From the NCBI GenBank assembly GCA_910584545.1, contig CAJUBC010000006.1, positions 1-64,000 of the forward strand: a DNA stretch of 64,000 bases. Reading direction: 5' to 3'. Below the pieces are notes generated by a model. That model saw only the letters and a program-made list of their open reading frames with translations. It ran no database searches and was not told the DNA's origin. Of this stretch, positions 35,581 to 45,100 are shown one piece after another (position 1 is the stretch's first letter; every line of letters begins with the position of its first letter). This DNA comes from an uncultured Muribaculaceae bacterium. Lineage in GTDB: Bacteria > Bacteroidota > Bacteroidia > Bacteroidales > Muribaculaceae. The position numbers and the translations under genes were made by a program.

Positions 35581-36315
35581 TTATCCTTGTTTTCTTAAGT
35601 CTGTTGCGGAATTGTTCGTGACCTTATTCCGCAGGCTGGAATCGCCTCTCTCTTTCTGAGATTTGTCAAGTATCACTGCGGGAGTGTGCGGGCTTATGAA
35701 CCTGTGGCTGATTTTGTCGAGCTGGTACATGCCCTTGTGTGAGGCGATGCAGCGGAGGAAGCCGATGCCGATGGTGCCGAGAGCTTCTCCGAGACTTATT
35801 CCGGCCGGGAAGAATTCCTCCATGCGCTTGAGGCTTTCCATCTGCACGCGTACCATATCGATCGTGACGGGATAGTTCACGTCGGTACGGAACACTCCCT
35901 GACGGACCCCTTCCTGGCATGCTTCGAGCATATATTTCGAGAAATGGGCCGATGATTCGTATTTGTCTCGCAGCGCGTGGTAGCGTACGTCCATGTCGAA
36001 GAAGAATTTGGGATTGACCTCGCTTATGAATTCTATGTGGTACAGAAACACATTGGCGATGGCTTCCATCATGTTGGCCGTGCGGCTCACGATCTCCTTG
36101 ATCTTGGCTCCGTGTATTGTGCGGTGGCTGACGATCACTTCTGCCAGCATCTCGTCTTTGCTTCCGAATATCTCGTAAAGGGTACGTTTGGACATGCCGA
36201 GGCGCTGGGCTACGTAGTCCATCGTCGTGGCCTTAGGTCCCTTCCGGATTATGATGGAGAATATCGCGGCTACAAGACCGTCGTATTGCTCCTTGGTTAA
36301 ATCTGTCTTCTGCAT
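35581..36315 (-). CDS. TetR-family regulator of the efflux operon
   Basis: 244 residues from ATG 36315 (MQKTDLTKEQYDGLV); an in-frame ATG at 36369 would add 18 residues before the domain, and both fit the promoter. HTH: FSIIIRKGPKATTMDYVAQRLGMSKRTLYEIFGSKDEML. The C-terminal ligand domain includes FLYHIEFISEVNPKFFFDMDVRYH. It is the first gene of the efflux operon; the TolC gene follows after 16 bases. A 39-base palindrome spanning the promoter spacer and -33 element (36454-36492) is a likely operator, so autoregulation by binding there is a strong inference. A short tail after the domain (SQKERGDSSLRNKVTNNSATDLRKQG) is unusual. Confidence 0.88.
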   Translation of the reverse strand: MQKTDLTKEQYDGLVAAIFSIIIRKGPKATTMDYVAQRLGMSKRTLYEIFGSKDEMLAEVIVSHRTIHGAKIKEIVSRTANMMEAIANVFLYHIEFISEVNPKFFFDMDVRYHALRDKYESSAHFSKYMLEACQEGVRQGVFRTDVNYPVTIDMVRVQMESLKRMEEFFPAGISLGEALGTIGIGFLRCIASHKGMYQLDKISHRFISPHTPAVILDKSQKERGDSSLRNKVTNNSATDLRKQG

Positions 36316-36443
36316 CTTGATGGTTCTGTCGTTGATCGCTTTCTCGGTCTCTTCCCCTGATCCTTTCATCCGGAGATGGCTTCATATATATCTTCATATA
36401 TAAAGTGTAATCCGGGAAATAGGACCGTTACGGTTTCGGGTTG

Positions 36444-36492
36444 CAAAATTAATAAAAAACTCAAAAACCGCAAAACGTTTTTTGAGTTTTTT
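36444..36492 (-). promoter_or_regulatory. Efflux operon promoter with palindromic operator
   Basis: Minus-strand promoter: TTTG (36474-36471), 19-base spacer, TAATTTTG (36451-36444), a full -33/-7 match. A perfect 14-bp inverted repeat, AAAAAACTCAAAAA (36454-36467) with TTTTTGAGTTTTTT (36479-36492), surrounds the -33 element with an 11-base centre that holds the CAAA of that element. This is the classic place for repressor binding. Confidence 0.8.
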
Positions 36493-36597
36493 GCATTCCT
36501 CCCAATCGTGTGGTCGATTTCCATTAATGACGCTATTGCACTTTTCTCTGCAATTTAGGTGCTCTTAAAAAATGTTTGCATATTTTAATAATAATTT

Positions 36598-36629
36598 TTT
36601 GGATATTTGGAAACAATTATGTTACTTTG
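36598..36629 (+). promoter_or_regulatory. Promoter of the secreted HAF-like gene
   Basis: TTTG at 36598-36601, 20-base spacer, TTACTTTG at 36622-36629 (one mismatch to TAnnTTTG at position 2). The leader to the ATG at 36738 is about 100 bases. The rest of the 36316-36737 gap contains the divergent efflux promoter and nothing else recognised. Confidence 0.5.
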
Positions 36630-36737
36630 CAACCGAAAAACCGGCTTCTACGTCTGCGTCTGTCCGCGGTCATCCGCGAAGACCGGAATTATCAATCCAA
36701 TGCCTTATACAACAACTTTAAAACAGTATTATACAAC

Positions 36738-38186
36738 ATGCAATCGAGATTACTATTATCAGCAGTTCTTGCATCCGGAGTCGTGACAGCCGGAGCAGCA
36801 GAGTTCTACACCACCGATAAGCTCGGTGAAGTCTATGGAGTGTCCGATAACGGAAGATATGCCGCTATCGCCGACATAGAGAATCAGGTCTCCTATCTCT
36901 GGGATTCCGAGAATCCGACGGAGTTCACACTTCTGGAAGGTCTCTATGCGAAGTCGGAGGCATACGATGTCTCTGACGGCGGTATGATCGTCGGCTCGGT
37001 ATACAATGCCGGCAAATGGATTCCAGCCTACACCGACGAGAACGGCGACTGGCAGCTCCTCCCCGTGACCGCGAACTTCATCAATATCGGGTACGCGACC
37101 AACGTGACTCCCGACGGCAGCATAATCGTTGGCTATATGACCGACAAGGATCCCGATCCAATGAATTCGTCCGGCAAGCGCAACTATCCCTGCAAGTGGA
37201 CCAAAGGTGCCGACGGCAGCTGGGAGCTCACCTCCTACAACACTATCGATATCCCTGACCATCAGGGTTTCTTCACTACCTGCTTCCTCCAGAAGGACGG
37301 GCATGAAATCATCGGCGGATATGTCTTCACCAACTGGGGCGGCGTGACCAACGTGCTCCTCGTGGACGGCGAGCTCAAGATCTGGAACAAGATGGAGTGG
37401 CGAATGAATCCCTGGATATACAAAGGCAAGTATGAGGGTACCGACGAGAACGGCAAGCAGATCTGGCTCGACGATCCCAACGACCCCCGCGTGAACAAGT
37501 ATCCCGAGGCGTATATCGACGGTTTCTACGAGGGCAACGGTGGAGAGGAGGATATGTTCTCCGGCGCGTTCTTCGATTGCGATCAGTTCGGTAACTTCTT
37601 CGGAAGCCGCACACAGGTGCGCGATGTGCAGGATGACGGCACGGGCCGCCTTCTCCACGGCGCTTCCTATTATGATTTCAACAACGACAAATTCTATGAT
37701 TACAACGGCGAGGATCCTACTCTCGGCAAGCAGAAAGCCTTCAGCACCGGTCTCGGCAAAGACTATATCTTCCTTGGCGGCGACAAGGTGCTCGTAGACG
37801 GAAAAGAGGAATCCATGACCAAAAAATGGGGCTTTTCCTCAAACCAGACCATTACCGGAGTGATGAAGCGTTCCGCTGACGGAAAAGTACTCGGAGGCAT
37901 CACTCAGGAGTTGAATCCCGCTACCGGAGAATACCAGTACAGTCCCTTCATGCTCATTCTTGACGAGCCTCTCATCACCCTTGTCGGTGTGGAGAATGTC
38001 GAAGGCGAGTCTACCACGGTGGGAATTTCCACAGAGCCCGGTATGATTCGCGTGTTTGGCGCGTCGGAGGTCGCTGTATATGACCTCAATGGCCGTCTCG
38101 TGGGCAATTCCGGCGCCAACGCGGTAGCTCCCGGTATCTACGTGGTCAAGGCTGACGGAACGACTCGGAAAGTCGCTGTCAAGTAA
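36738..38186 (+). CDS. Secreted HAF-like repeat protein with T9SS-type C-terminal tail
   Basis: 482 residues from ATG 36738, which gives a clean signal peptide (MQSRLLLSAVLASGVVTAGAAE); an in-frame ATG at 36576 would add 54 residues and destroy it. The body has repeats of the extracellular HAF type: GVSDNGRYAAIADIENQVSYLWD, YDVSDGGMIVGSVYNAGKWIPAY, NVTPDGSIIVGYMTD. The C-terminus (IRVFGASEVAVYDLNGRLVGNSGANAVAPGIYVVKADGTTRKVAVK) resembles the type IX secretion sorting domain (YDLNGRxV...GIYxVK...). Probably exported to the cell surface. First of four secreted proteins in a row; function unknown. Confidence 0.68.
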   Translation: MQSRLLLSAVLASGVVTAGAAEFYTTDKLGEVYGVSDNGRYAAIADIENQVSYLWDSENPTEFTLLEGLYAKSEAYDVSDGGMIVGSVYNAGKWIPAYTDENGDWQLLPVTANFINIGYATNVTPDGSIIVGYMTDKDPDPMNSSGKRNYPCKWTKGADGSWELTSYNTIDIPDHQGFFTTCFLQKDGHEIIGGYVFTNWGGVTNVLLVDGELKIWNKMEWRMNPWIYKGKYEGTDENGKQIWLDDPNDPRVNKYPEAYIDGFYEGNGGEEDMFSGAFFDCDQFGNFFGSRTQVRDVQDDGTGRLLHGASYYDFNNDKFYDYNGEDPTLGKQKAFSTGLGKDYIFLGGDKVLVDGKEESMTKKWGFSSNQTITGVMKRSADGKVLGGITQELNPATGEYQYSPFMLILDEPLITLVGVENVEGESTTVGISTEPGMIRVFGASEVAVYDLNGRLVGNSGANAVAPGIYVVKADGTTRKVAVK

Positions 38187-38188
38187 GC

Positions 38189-38239
38189 GGCCTGATTCAG
38201 GCCATGTCTTGTCGGTATCGTGGGTCATGATACCGGATA
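38189..38239 (+). other. Two short hairpins between secreted-protein genes
   Basis: GGCCTG pairs with CAGGCC (38189-38194 with 38198-38203), and GGTATC pairs with GATACC just after. Neither has a T-run; they may modulate the mRNA of the secreted cluster. No promoter was found between the two genes, so 36738-42097 may be cotranscribed. Confidence 0.4.
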
Positions 38240-38279
38240 AGTCTTGAAAATTTGTAATAATCTCCTCAAATCCTCAAAA

Positions 38280-40133
38280 ATGAAATCAAGAGGAATAGTA
38301 TCTATCTTAATGGCGTTGCCGGTGTGCATGAGTGCATCGGCCGCCATATATTTTAAAGCGGACTTTTCTTCGGGTAAATTCCCGGCCGATATCTCGATCT
38401 CTGACGAAGACGGCCTGGCATATGCCGAAGTATATGGCGTGGAACTTCCCGAGAACGGATGGATGGTGTCGGCGGTGGGCTCCAGGGGCTTTGCTGCCGT
38501 CAGTCCGACCCGAAGTCTTGAGGGAGGCGTGCAGAAGAACAGACTCAGCACCGGTTTCTTCAACGTGGCCGAGAATGGCGCCGTGCTCCGCTGGGCCGGA
38601 AAGTCGATTCTCCCCGATATCGCCGAGAGATATCTCGTGCAGGTTTCGGAGGAAGGCTCGGGAAGCTACAGAACCATCGCGGAAGTCAATGGAGAGAACT
38701 ATGACTGGACTTTCCATACTGTTTCTCTCGACGAGTTCTCAGGCAAGGACATCTCGGTCTCGTTCGTGACCGACAGCGGTGACGGTTTCATGGTGGCTCT
38801 CGACGATATCATGGCCGGAGTGCCGGATGACGTGATGCTTGCTGCAGGAAATGAGACCCTTGTCTATTATGGAGCTGTGGCCGATGCCACTGTCAGAGTT
38901 TCGGTGACTAATTTCGGCAAGGACCTCGATATCGCTTCATTTGTCTGCAAGGCAGATGGAAAGACAGTGGGGGAGACCGCTTTCGGCAAAACCCTTTCAC
39001 ATGGTAAAAGTGTGTATGCGGAGGTGACCGTCCCCCTTGAGAGGGACGTGCGGATGCAGTACCGGATGTATGCCGTGGATTCGGAAGGGAAAGAGACCGC
39101 GCTCTGTTCCGGCGACCTCTTCAGCAGTGCGTACGAAAGAACGCTTCTGCTCGACAAGGGTACGGGGATGTGGTGCAACAATTGCCCGAAAGGAATCATC
39201 ACGGCCAACGGCATGAAGCGCCGTTTCGGCGACAACCTCGTGATTATCGAGACGCATGCCGCTCCGGACCGTCTGCAGTGCGAGGAATACTGGCCCGGTC
39301 TGAAATTCTATGCCGTGCCCTATATGATGCTCGACCGGAACCGTCAGTCGGCCGGAGAGCTTGACAAGAATTTCGACAAGGAATACTGGGCTCCGGTCAA
39401 GGCCGAGATCGTTCCGGTTTCCTGCGGAATCGGCGGCGATATGGCTACGATCGGTTTTAAGGTCCGTTTCGCGGACGATACCGATAACGCCGCAGACCGA
39501 TACCGCATCGGGTACGCCGTGACGCGTCTTTCCTTCCCGGAATCCGTAAAGAAGATTTTCTATCAGCAGAATAGCGTGCAGTCTACGAAATATGACGAGT
39601 ATTTCTTCCTTCCGAGCAACATTCCCGCCGAACTCGTCGACTTCCATGACGTGACCGTCGGCGGCCAGTTCGCTTTCGACGGTATCGAGAACTCGCTTCC
39701 CGCCTCATTCAGCGCCGGTGTATATGCCGATGCTTCGCTGGAAATGTATTGTCCCGATCAGCTTGAGGACATCAAGCGTGGCCGGGTGGTGGCTTACATT
39801 CTCGACACCGAGACCGGACGGGTGCTGAACTGCACCGCTGTCCCTCTTGACGGGAATTTCGTTTCCGGTATCGAGAATCCGGGCGCCGATTCGGATGCAT
39901 CTTCCTCTCTCGGCATACGGAACACCGCTTCAGGCGAATTCATCCTCGCTCTCGGCCCTCCGGAGACCGATTTCATATTCGAGCTGCGCGACATGGCCGG
40001 AAGGCTCCTATTCTCTGATAAGGGTCGCGCAAGCGGTTCGGTAGAGATTCATCCGGAGGTGAATCCAGGTCTTGCGATAGCCACTCTCCGGACATCCCGA
40101 GGCTGCGTATCGGCAAAAATAATAACTAAATAA
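38280..40133 (+). CDS. Omp28-like secreted protein 1
   Basis: 617 residues from ATG 38280 (MKSRGIVSILMALPVCMSASAAI, signal peptide); an upstream in-frame ATG at 38244 is less likely. The N-terminal part begins IYFKADFSSGKFPADISISDEDG, the opening of cleaved-adhesin/choice-of-anchor domains (here VSLDEFSGKDISVSFVTDS also fits). The middle carries the Omp28 signature LLLDKGTGMWCNNCPKGIITANGMKRRF with a thioredoxin-type CxxC and VPYMMLDRN. The C-terminus (FIFELRDMAGRLLFSDKGRASGSVEIHPEVNPGLAIATLRTS) resembles a type IX secretion tail. Omp28 family members are outer-membrane or secreted proteins of unknown function in Bacteroidetes. Confidence 0.78.
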   Translation: MKSRGIVSILMALPVCMSASAAIYFKADFSSGKFPADISISDEDGLAYAEVYGVELPENGWMVSAVGSRGFAAVSPTRSLEGGVQKNRLSTGFFNVAENGAVLRWAGKSILPDIAERYLVQVSEEGSGSYRTIAEVNGENYDWTFHTVSLDEFSGKDISVSFVTDSGDGFMVALDDIMAGVPDDVMLAAGNETLVYYGAVADATVRVSVTNFGKDLDIASFVCKADGKTVGETAFGKTLSHGKSVYAEVTVPLERDVRMQYRMYAVDSEGKETALCSGDLFSSAYERTLLLDKGTGMWCNNCPKGIITANGMKRRFGDNLVIIETHAAPDRLQCEEYWPGLKFYAVPYMMLDRNRQSAGELDKNFDKEYWAPVKAEIVPVSCGIGGDMATIGFKVRFADDTDNAADRYRIGYAVTRLSFPESVKKIFYQQNSVQSTKYDEYFFLPSNIPAELVDFHDVTVGGQFAFDGIENSLPASFSAGVYADASLEMYCPDQLEDIKRGRVVAYILDTETGRVLNCTAVPLDGNFVSGIENPGADSDASSSLGIRNTASGEFILALGPPETDFIFELRDMAGRLLFSDKGRASGSVEIHPEVNPGLAIATLRTSRGCVSAKIITK

Positions 40134-40150
40134 CAGGATTGAACAAAACA

Positions 40151-42097
40151 GTGAAAAAATATATCATCGCCGTTTCGGCGGCTCTTCTCTCAGCCACCGG
40201 TGCCATGGCGCACTCTGTGGCTTTCTCGGAGAATTTCAACGGTGACTACACCGCAAGTTTTCCCACCCGAGTCGGGCTCAACACAAGTGCCTCGATAGCC
40301 AATTTCCGGACTCTTTTCATGGACCAGAACGGCAAGACTCAGGCGTGGTGGCATCTTCGCGACTCCAATGCGGCTACCGATATGTTCCTATGCTCGCATT
40401 CGGCCTACGATCCGGTCGGCACCGCCAACAGCTGGCTTGTGACGCGCCCCATCGAGATTCCTACAGAGGGTTATAATCTTTCCTTCGACGCCCAGTCATG
40501 TCTGATCCGTGCCGACTACAAGACCGTGAACCGTCTCAGCGACTTATGGGTATATATTTCGGAAGAGCCTTTCGATAAAGACAATCTTCCCACAGAAGCC
40601 ACTGAACATTATGTCGATGTGCCTTACGGGAAATATCTTTCCGACTGCGAGAATGATTTCGAGCATTATTCCATCAATCTCGACAAATATGCGGGAAAGA
40701 CAATCTACATTTATTTTGCGAATCTGAATACGGACCGCGACATTCTCGCTCTCGACAATATCCTCGTGCAGCGTCTCGACAATGCCGAGGTCTCTCTTTC
40801 CGCTCCGGAATGGGTGGTCGACGGTGAGTTCGAGGTTGAGGCCACCGTCAGATGCACCAACGAGGGTGGAATCGGTCCCTGGACCCTGACCTTCAGCGAC
40901 AATGCCGGCCACGAGACCACTGTTAACGGTGATGCCCTTGATTTCGGCATGTCGAAGACCCTCAGGTTCACCTCGTCTGTAAAGGCCGACGGTGCAGCTG
41001 AATTCACCGCAACCCTTCGGATGAACGGTGCGGAACCTATTGTTGCAAAGGGAGAGACCAAGGGTATGGCGTTCATTCCTACACACCGCGTTCTTATGGA
41101 AGAGTCCACGGGACTCTGGTGCGGAAACTGTCCCCTCGGTATCTTCACCGTCGAGAACATGCTTGCCGACGAGAACATGAAGGATATAGTGATTCCCGTC
41201 AATATCCACATTCCCGGAAGTTCTCCCGACTACATGTATCCCCCCATCGCTGAATATGCCGGGATCTTCGCCCTCGAGGTAGCTCCGATGGCGCGTCTCG
41301 ACAGGGACCTGAAGCCGGTGGGCTATTCAAACGGTGACACAAGCTATGATCCGTCGGACGACAATACGATGGCGGGACGTGTCCGTCTCGAACATGAGAA
41401 GATCACATTCGCCGACATCTCCCTCAGAGCCGACCTCCAGGTCCAGGGCAATGACACTACGGCTGTCAACTGCACCGTAGAGGTTCTTCCGGCAGTGACC
41501 CTCAAGGGAAATTATCTTATCGGTTTCATTCTCGCCGAGAATAATGTCGGAGTAGACGGAAACAGCCGTTATTGGCGTCAGCACAATTATTACTCGGGCA
41601 GCGACACGAAGATGGGGCTCTGGAACGAGCTCCCCGAGTGGCTGTATAATTTCAGATATCAGGACGTGGCCCGTGGTGTATGGGGCTATCGCGGTCTTGA
41701 TGGAAGTCTTCCCGAGCAGCTTGACATGAACAAGAAGCAGACGTTCAGCTACACCATCGAGATTCCCGACATCTACGAGGAACTTGAGAACGGAGAACTG
41801 GTTTCTCCCTCGATCAAGGTGGGCGACTGCGTTCTCATTGCCTATCTCTACAACCGTGATACCTCGCGTGTGGTCAATTCAGTAGCCCTTCCGCTTTCAG
41901 AGAAAGCGGAGAAACGCTTCACCACCGCAGACTACGCCGCCTTGTATGGATACGCAGGCGTGAGGGATATTCTTGGCAATGACGAGACAGATTCAGCCCC
42001 CGTGTATTACAACCTTCAGGGACAGCGTGTGGAGAATCCGGGACGAGGAATCTACATTGTCCGCAAAGGAAGCAAGACAGAAAAAATCGCACTGTAA
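40151..42097 (+). CDS. Omp28-like secreted protein 2
   Basis: 648 residues from GTG 40151 (MKKYIIAVSAALLSATGAMAHS, signal peptide); a TTG at 40139 is the alternative, and no ATG is available. The N-terminal domain (SVAFSENFNGDYTASFPTRVGLNTSASIANF...) is choice-of-anchor-like with EHYSINLDKYAGKTIYIYFANLNTD. Omp28 motif: LMEESTGLWCGNCPLGIFTVENM. The C-terminus VYYNLQGQRVENPGRGIYIVRKGSKTEKIAL is the typical type IX or MSCRAMM-like tail of gut Bacteroidales. It is a paralogue of the gene directly upstream (18 bases between them), so a duplication with divergence is likely. Confidence 0.8.
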   Translation: MKKYIIAVSAALLSATGAMAHSVAFSENFNGDYTASFPTRVGLNTSASIANFRTLFMDQNGKTQAWWHLRDSNAATDMFLCSHSAYDPVGTANSWLVTRPIEIPTEGYNLSFDAQSCLIRADYKTVNRLSDLWVYISEEPFDKDNLPTEATEHYVDVPYGKYLSDCENDFEHYSINLDKYAGKTIYIYFANLNTDRDILALDNILVQRLDNAEVSLSAPEWVVDGEFEVEATVRCTNEGGIGPWTLTFSDNAGHETTVNGDALDFGMSKTLRFTSSVKADGAAEFTATLRMNGAEPIVAKGETKGMAFIPTHRVLMEESTGLWCGNCPLGIFTVENMLADENMKDIVIPVNIHIPGSSPDYMYPPIAEYAGIFALEVAPMARLDRDLKPVGYSNGDTSYDPSDDNTMAGRVRLEHEKITFADISLRADLQVQGNDTTAVNCTVEVLPAVTLKGNYLIGFILAENNVGVDGNSRYWRQHNYYSGSDTKMGLWNELPEWLYNFRYQDVARGVWGYRGLDGSLPEQLDMNKKQTFSYTIEIPDIYEELENGELVSPSIKVGDCVLIAYLYNRDTSRVVNSVALPLSEKAEKRFTTADYAALYGYAGVRDILGNDETDSAPVYYNLQGQRVENPGRGIYIVRKGSKTEKIAL

Positions 42098-42106
42098 ACT
42101 ATAAAG

Positions 42107-42141
42107 CCGGCGGCAGGGGTATATTTATTCCCTGTCGTCGG
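42107..42141 (+). terminator. Stem-loop after the second Omp28-like gene
   Basis: CCGGCGGCAGGG (42107-42118) pairs with CCCTGTCGTCGG (42130-42141), two pairs being G-U in RNA, followed by AAATTTCTATTT with no clean T-run. A weak terminator or attenuator between the Omp28-like genes and the long repeat gene. Confidence 0.5.
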
Positions 42142-42181
42142 AAATTTCTATTTAATTATTTATTAACCAACAACAACCGGT

Positions 42182-45100
42182 ATGAAAAAAATTAGTACAG
42201 TGTTGTCATCCGCGTTCTTCGCAGTGGCGGCGTTCGCAGGCACGACAACAGAGACGGCTCCGTTTACGATCGAGCCTTCCGGTGGAACAGTGGAGTCGCT
42301 GCAGACGTTTACAATGACGATGCAGCCTGAAAGCGGGGTCTATGACCTCGGCTTCGCCAGCTATTACATCTACATCGAGAAAGATGGGACACGTGTAGCC
42401 ACATCCAACGGGGTAAGCAGCCTTCCCAACATGCAGTATGAGCTAATGTTCCCGGCAGCCATCGTCGAAAACGGGGAATACACGCTTGTATTCCCCGCAG
42501 GTTCTGTAACCAAGTATGATTCAGACTATAACAAGCTCTGGACCAACGAGACCCCGTTCGAGTACAAGTACACCGTAGAGGCTCCCGCAGCAGAGGAGAT
42601 TCCTTTTACTCTGACTCCTGCTCCGGGCACGACGCTGCCTATTATGAAGAGCTTCAAGCTTGATATGGTTACCGGCGGGGAAGCTGCAGCCCTCGGGTTC
42701 ACATCCAATCTGTTTAAACTTTATCGAGACGGTCAGGAGGTCCGCGCCACATTCAGCACTAAGCAGACAAATGAAGGAGAACTTCCTACCAATTTCGATT
42801 TCTATCTGATTTCTCCGATAGTAGAGGAAGGAGATTACACAATCGTAATGCCAGCAGGAACCGTTTCTTGGTTTGACAGTGATTTCATGAAACTCGGCAG
42901 CAACACCTTCGATTATGAATTCAACTATACTATCAAGTTCGATCCTAATGTAGATGCTATTCCCGAGTTCAATAATACATTCTTCTCCATCACTCCTAAT
43001 GGAGGTAAGGTCGACAAACTTGATACATTCAACATCGAGGTCGGCGGCCTCGGCGTAAAGATTTGGGATATCACCTGGGATAACACAAGATATTATGTGA
43101 CCAAGGACGGTCAGCGCGTATGCGGTGTCAACAAGCCCGTGCAGGTTGAGGGGCCGGAATGGACCATGAGCCTCGAGACTCCACAGACCGAGCCCGGTAC
43201 CTACCGTCTGATCTTCCCTGTCGGTTCCGTATTCGATTCAGGTGCCGACACCTCCAACCAGGAATGGTACATCTACGAGTACACCATCGAAGGTCAGGAG
43301 ACTCCCGGTGATGGCCAGTACGTGAACTCTTACATCACGTTTGATCCCTCTGCTGTGGAACAGACTTCTATCTCCGGTATCAAGATGTGGCCTAAAGATT
43401 CTGACTATGATTATATCGATTTAGACAGAAGAGTACAGCCGCAGCTTCTCAAGGATGGCGAGGTTCTGTATGAAAAGGCGAACATCGAGTGGATTCAGAA
43501 TGGTGATGTTGTCGAGGCTTCCGTACTCTGGTTTGTCGATGGCAATGGAATGGCTGTTAAAGAAATTACCGAGCCCGGCGAGTATGAAGCCGTGTTCCCG
43601 GTTGGATCGCTCCTTTTCTATAATATGACGGATTACACCAAATTCATGTCAAATGAAGAAGTTGTCCGCATCAAGTATGTTATCTCCGGTGGAACTCCCG
43701 TTGAGCCTGGAAATCAGTACATCACATTCGATCCAGCCGGTGGTGAGGTTGCAGAGCTGACTTACGTCAGCATGACTCCCAAGACCGGATACGACGATAT
43801 CAGTGTGGAGAAGGCTTCTTCCATCGAATTGAAGAAGGATGGCGTTAAGTTTGCCAGCGTAAAACCCGACTGGTTGGATGATGGAACAATGTGCGTACGT
43901 TTCTATGATGCCGAAGAAAAGCAGATAGAAAAAATCACGGAGCCCGGCGAATATACTCTGGTTTTCCCTGCCAATTCACTGGCTTATTATATCGGATGGG
44001 ATTTAATATCAATAGATGAGGAAATAGTTCTCAATTATACAATCGTTGGAGGAACTACTCCTGTTGTGGAGAACAAGTACTACACCTATTCTCCCACAGA
44101 GGAAATCCAGACATCCCTTACTGAGATAGAGCTGCAGCCGAAAGATCCCTATTACATGCTCGAAAGTTTGGATGCAAGTCTGATTGAAGTCCTCAAGAAT
44201 GGTGAAACATTCTGCGCTGCGAAGCTTACCGATTTAATCAATCCGGACGGTACCTATGGTCTTACCCTTAAGTTCTATGATGCCAACGGAACCAGAATTC
44301 CTGAAATCACGGAGGCCGGCGAATATCTCGTGGTCATTCCTGCAGGTGCCATCGGCTGGTATCATAACAATGGTGAATACGGAGAAGTCGATGTAGAGCA
44401 GACTATCAAGTACGTCATCGAAGGCTCCGCAACCGAGGCTCCCAAGTTCAAGTTCGTTCCAGCCGACAATGAGTCAGTGGAATCTCTCGCGTCCATCGAG
44501 ATGACTCTCGACGACAGCCGTTATACCACCCTCAATCTCGGTGACGCCGCTATTACAGTGAATAAGGATGGTGAGAAATTCTGTGATGCTACCGCAACAG
44601 CCAACGAGGATTTCACCGCCTACACGATTACTCTCGCTACTCCCGCTACAGAGGCCGGTACATATACCGTAGCTATCGAAGGCGGCAAGATCACCGTATC
44701 CGACGGTGGCAATGCAGCCGTCGTAGTGGAAGAGGAGACTCTCCTTACCTACAATGTGACCGGCAAGCTTCCCGAGACAGTGTTTGACGCGACAGTGACA
44801 AAGACTTCTCCGATCAAGCTGAACCAGACCACCGACTTCGATGATATCCAGTGGGAGGCCAATCAGTTCGTGACCTTCACGACCAACATCAGTTCCGTGA
44901 AGGCTAAGGAAGACGTTACCGTGACTTTCGCGGCAAAGGATGGCAGCTTCTCCACTACAGCCGCTCTTCAGGTGAACTTCGGCAGCCAGCTTAAGGCTCT
45001 CTTCACAGAGAAACCGGTTTACAACGGTGACTACACCATCACTATTCCGAAGGCTTCCTTCGGTGACGAGGCTTGGCTTGCCAACAACGCGACAGGTCAC

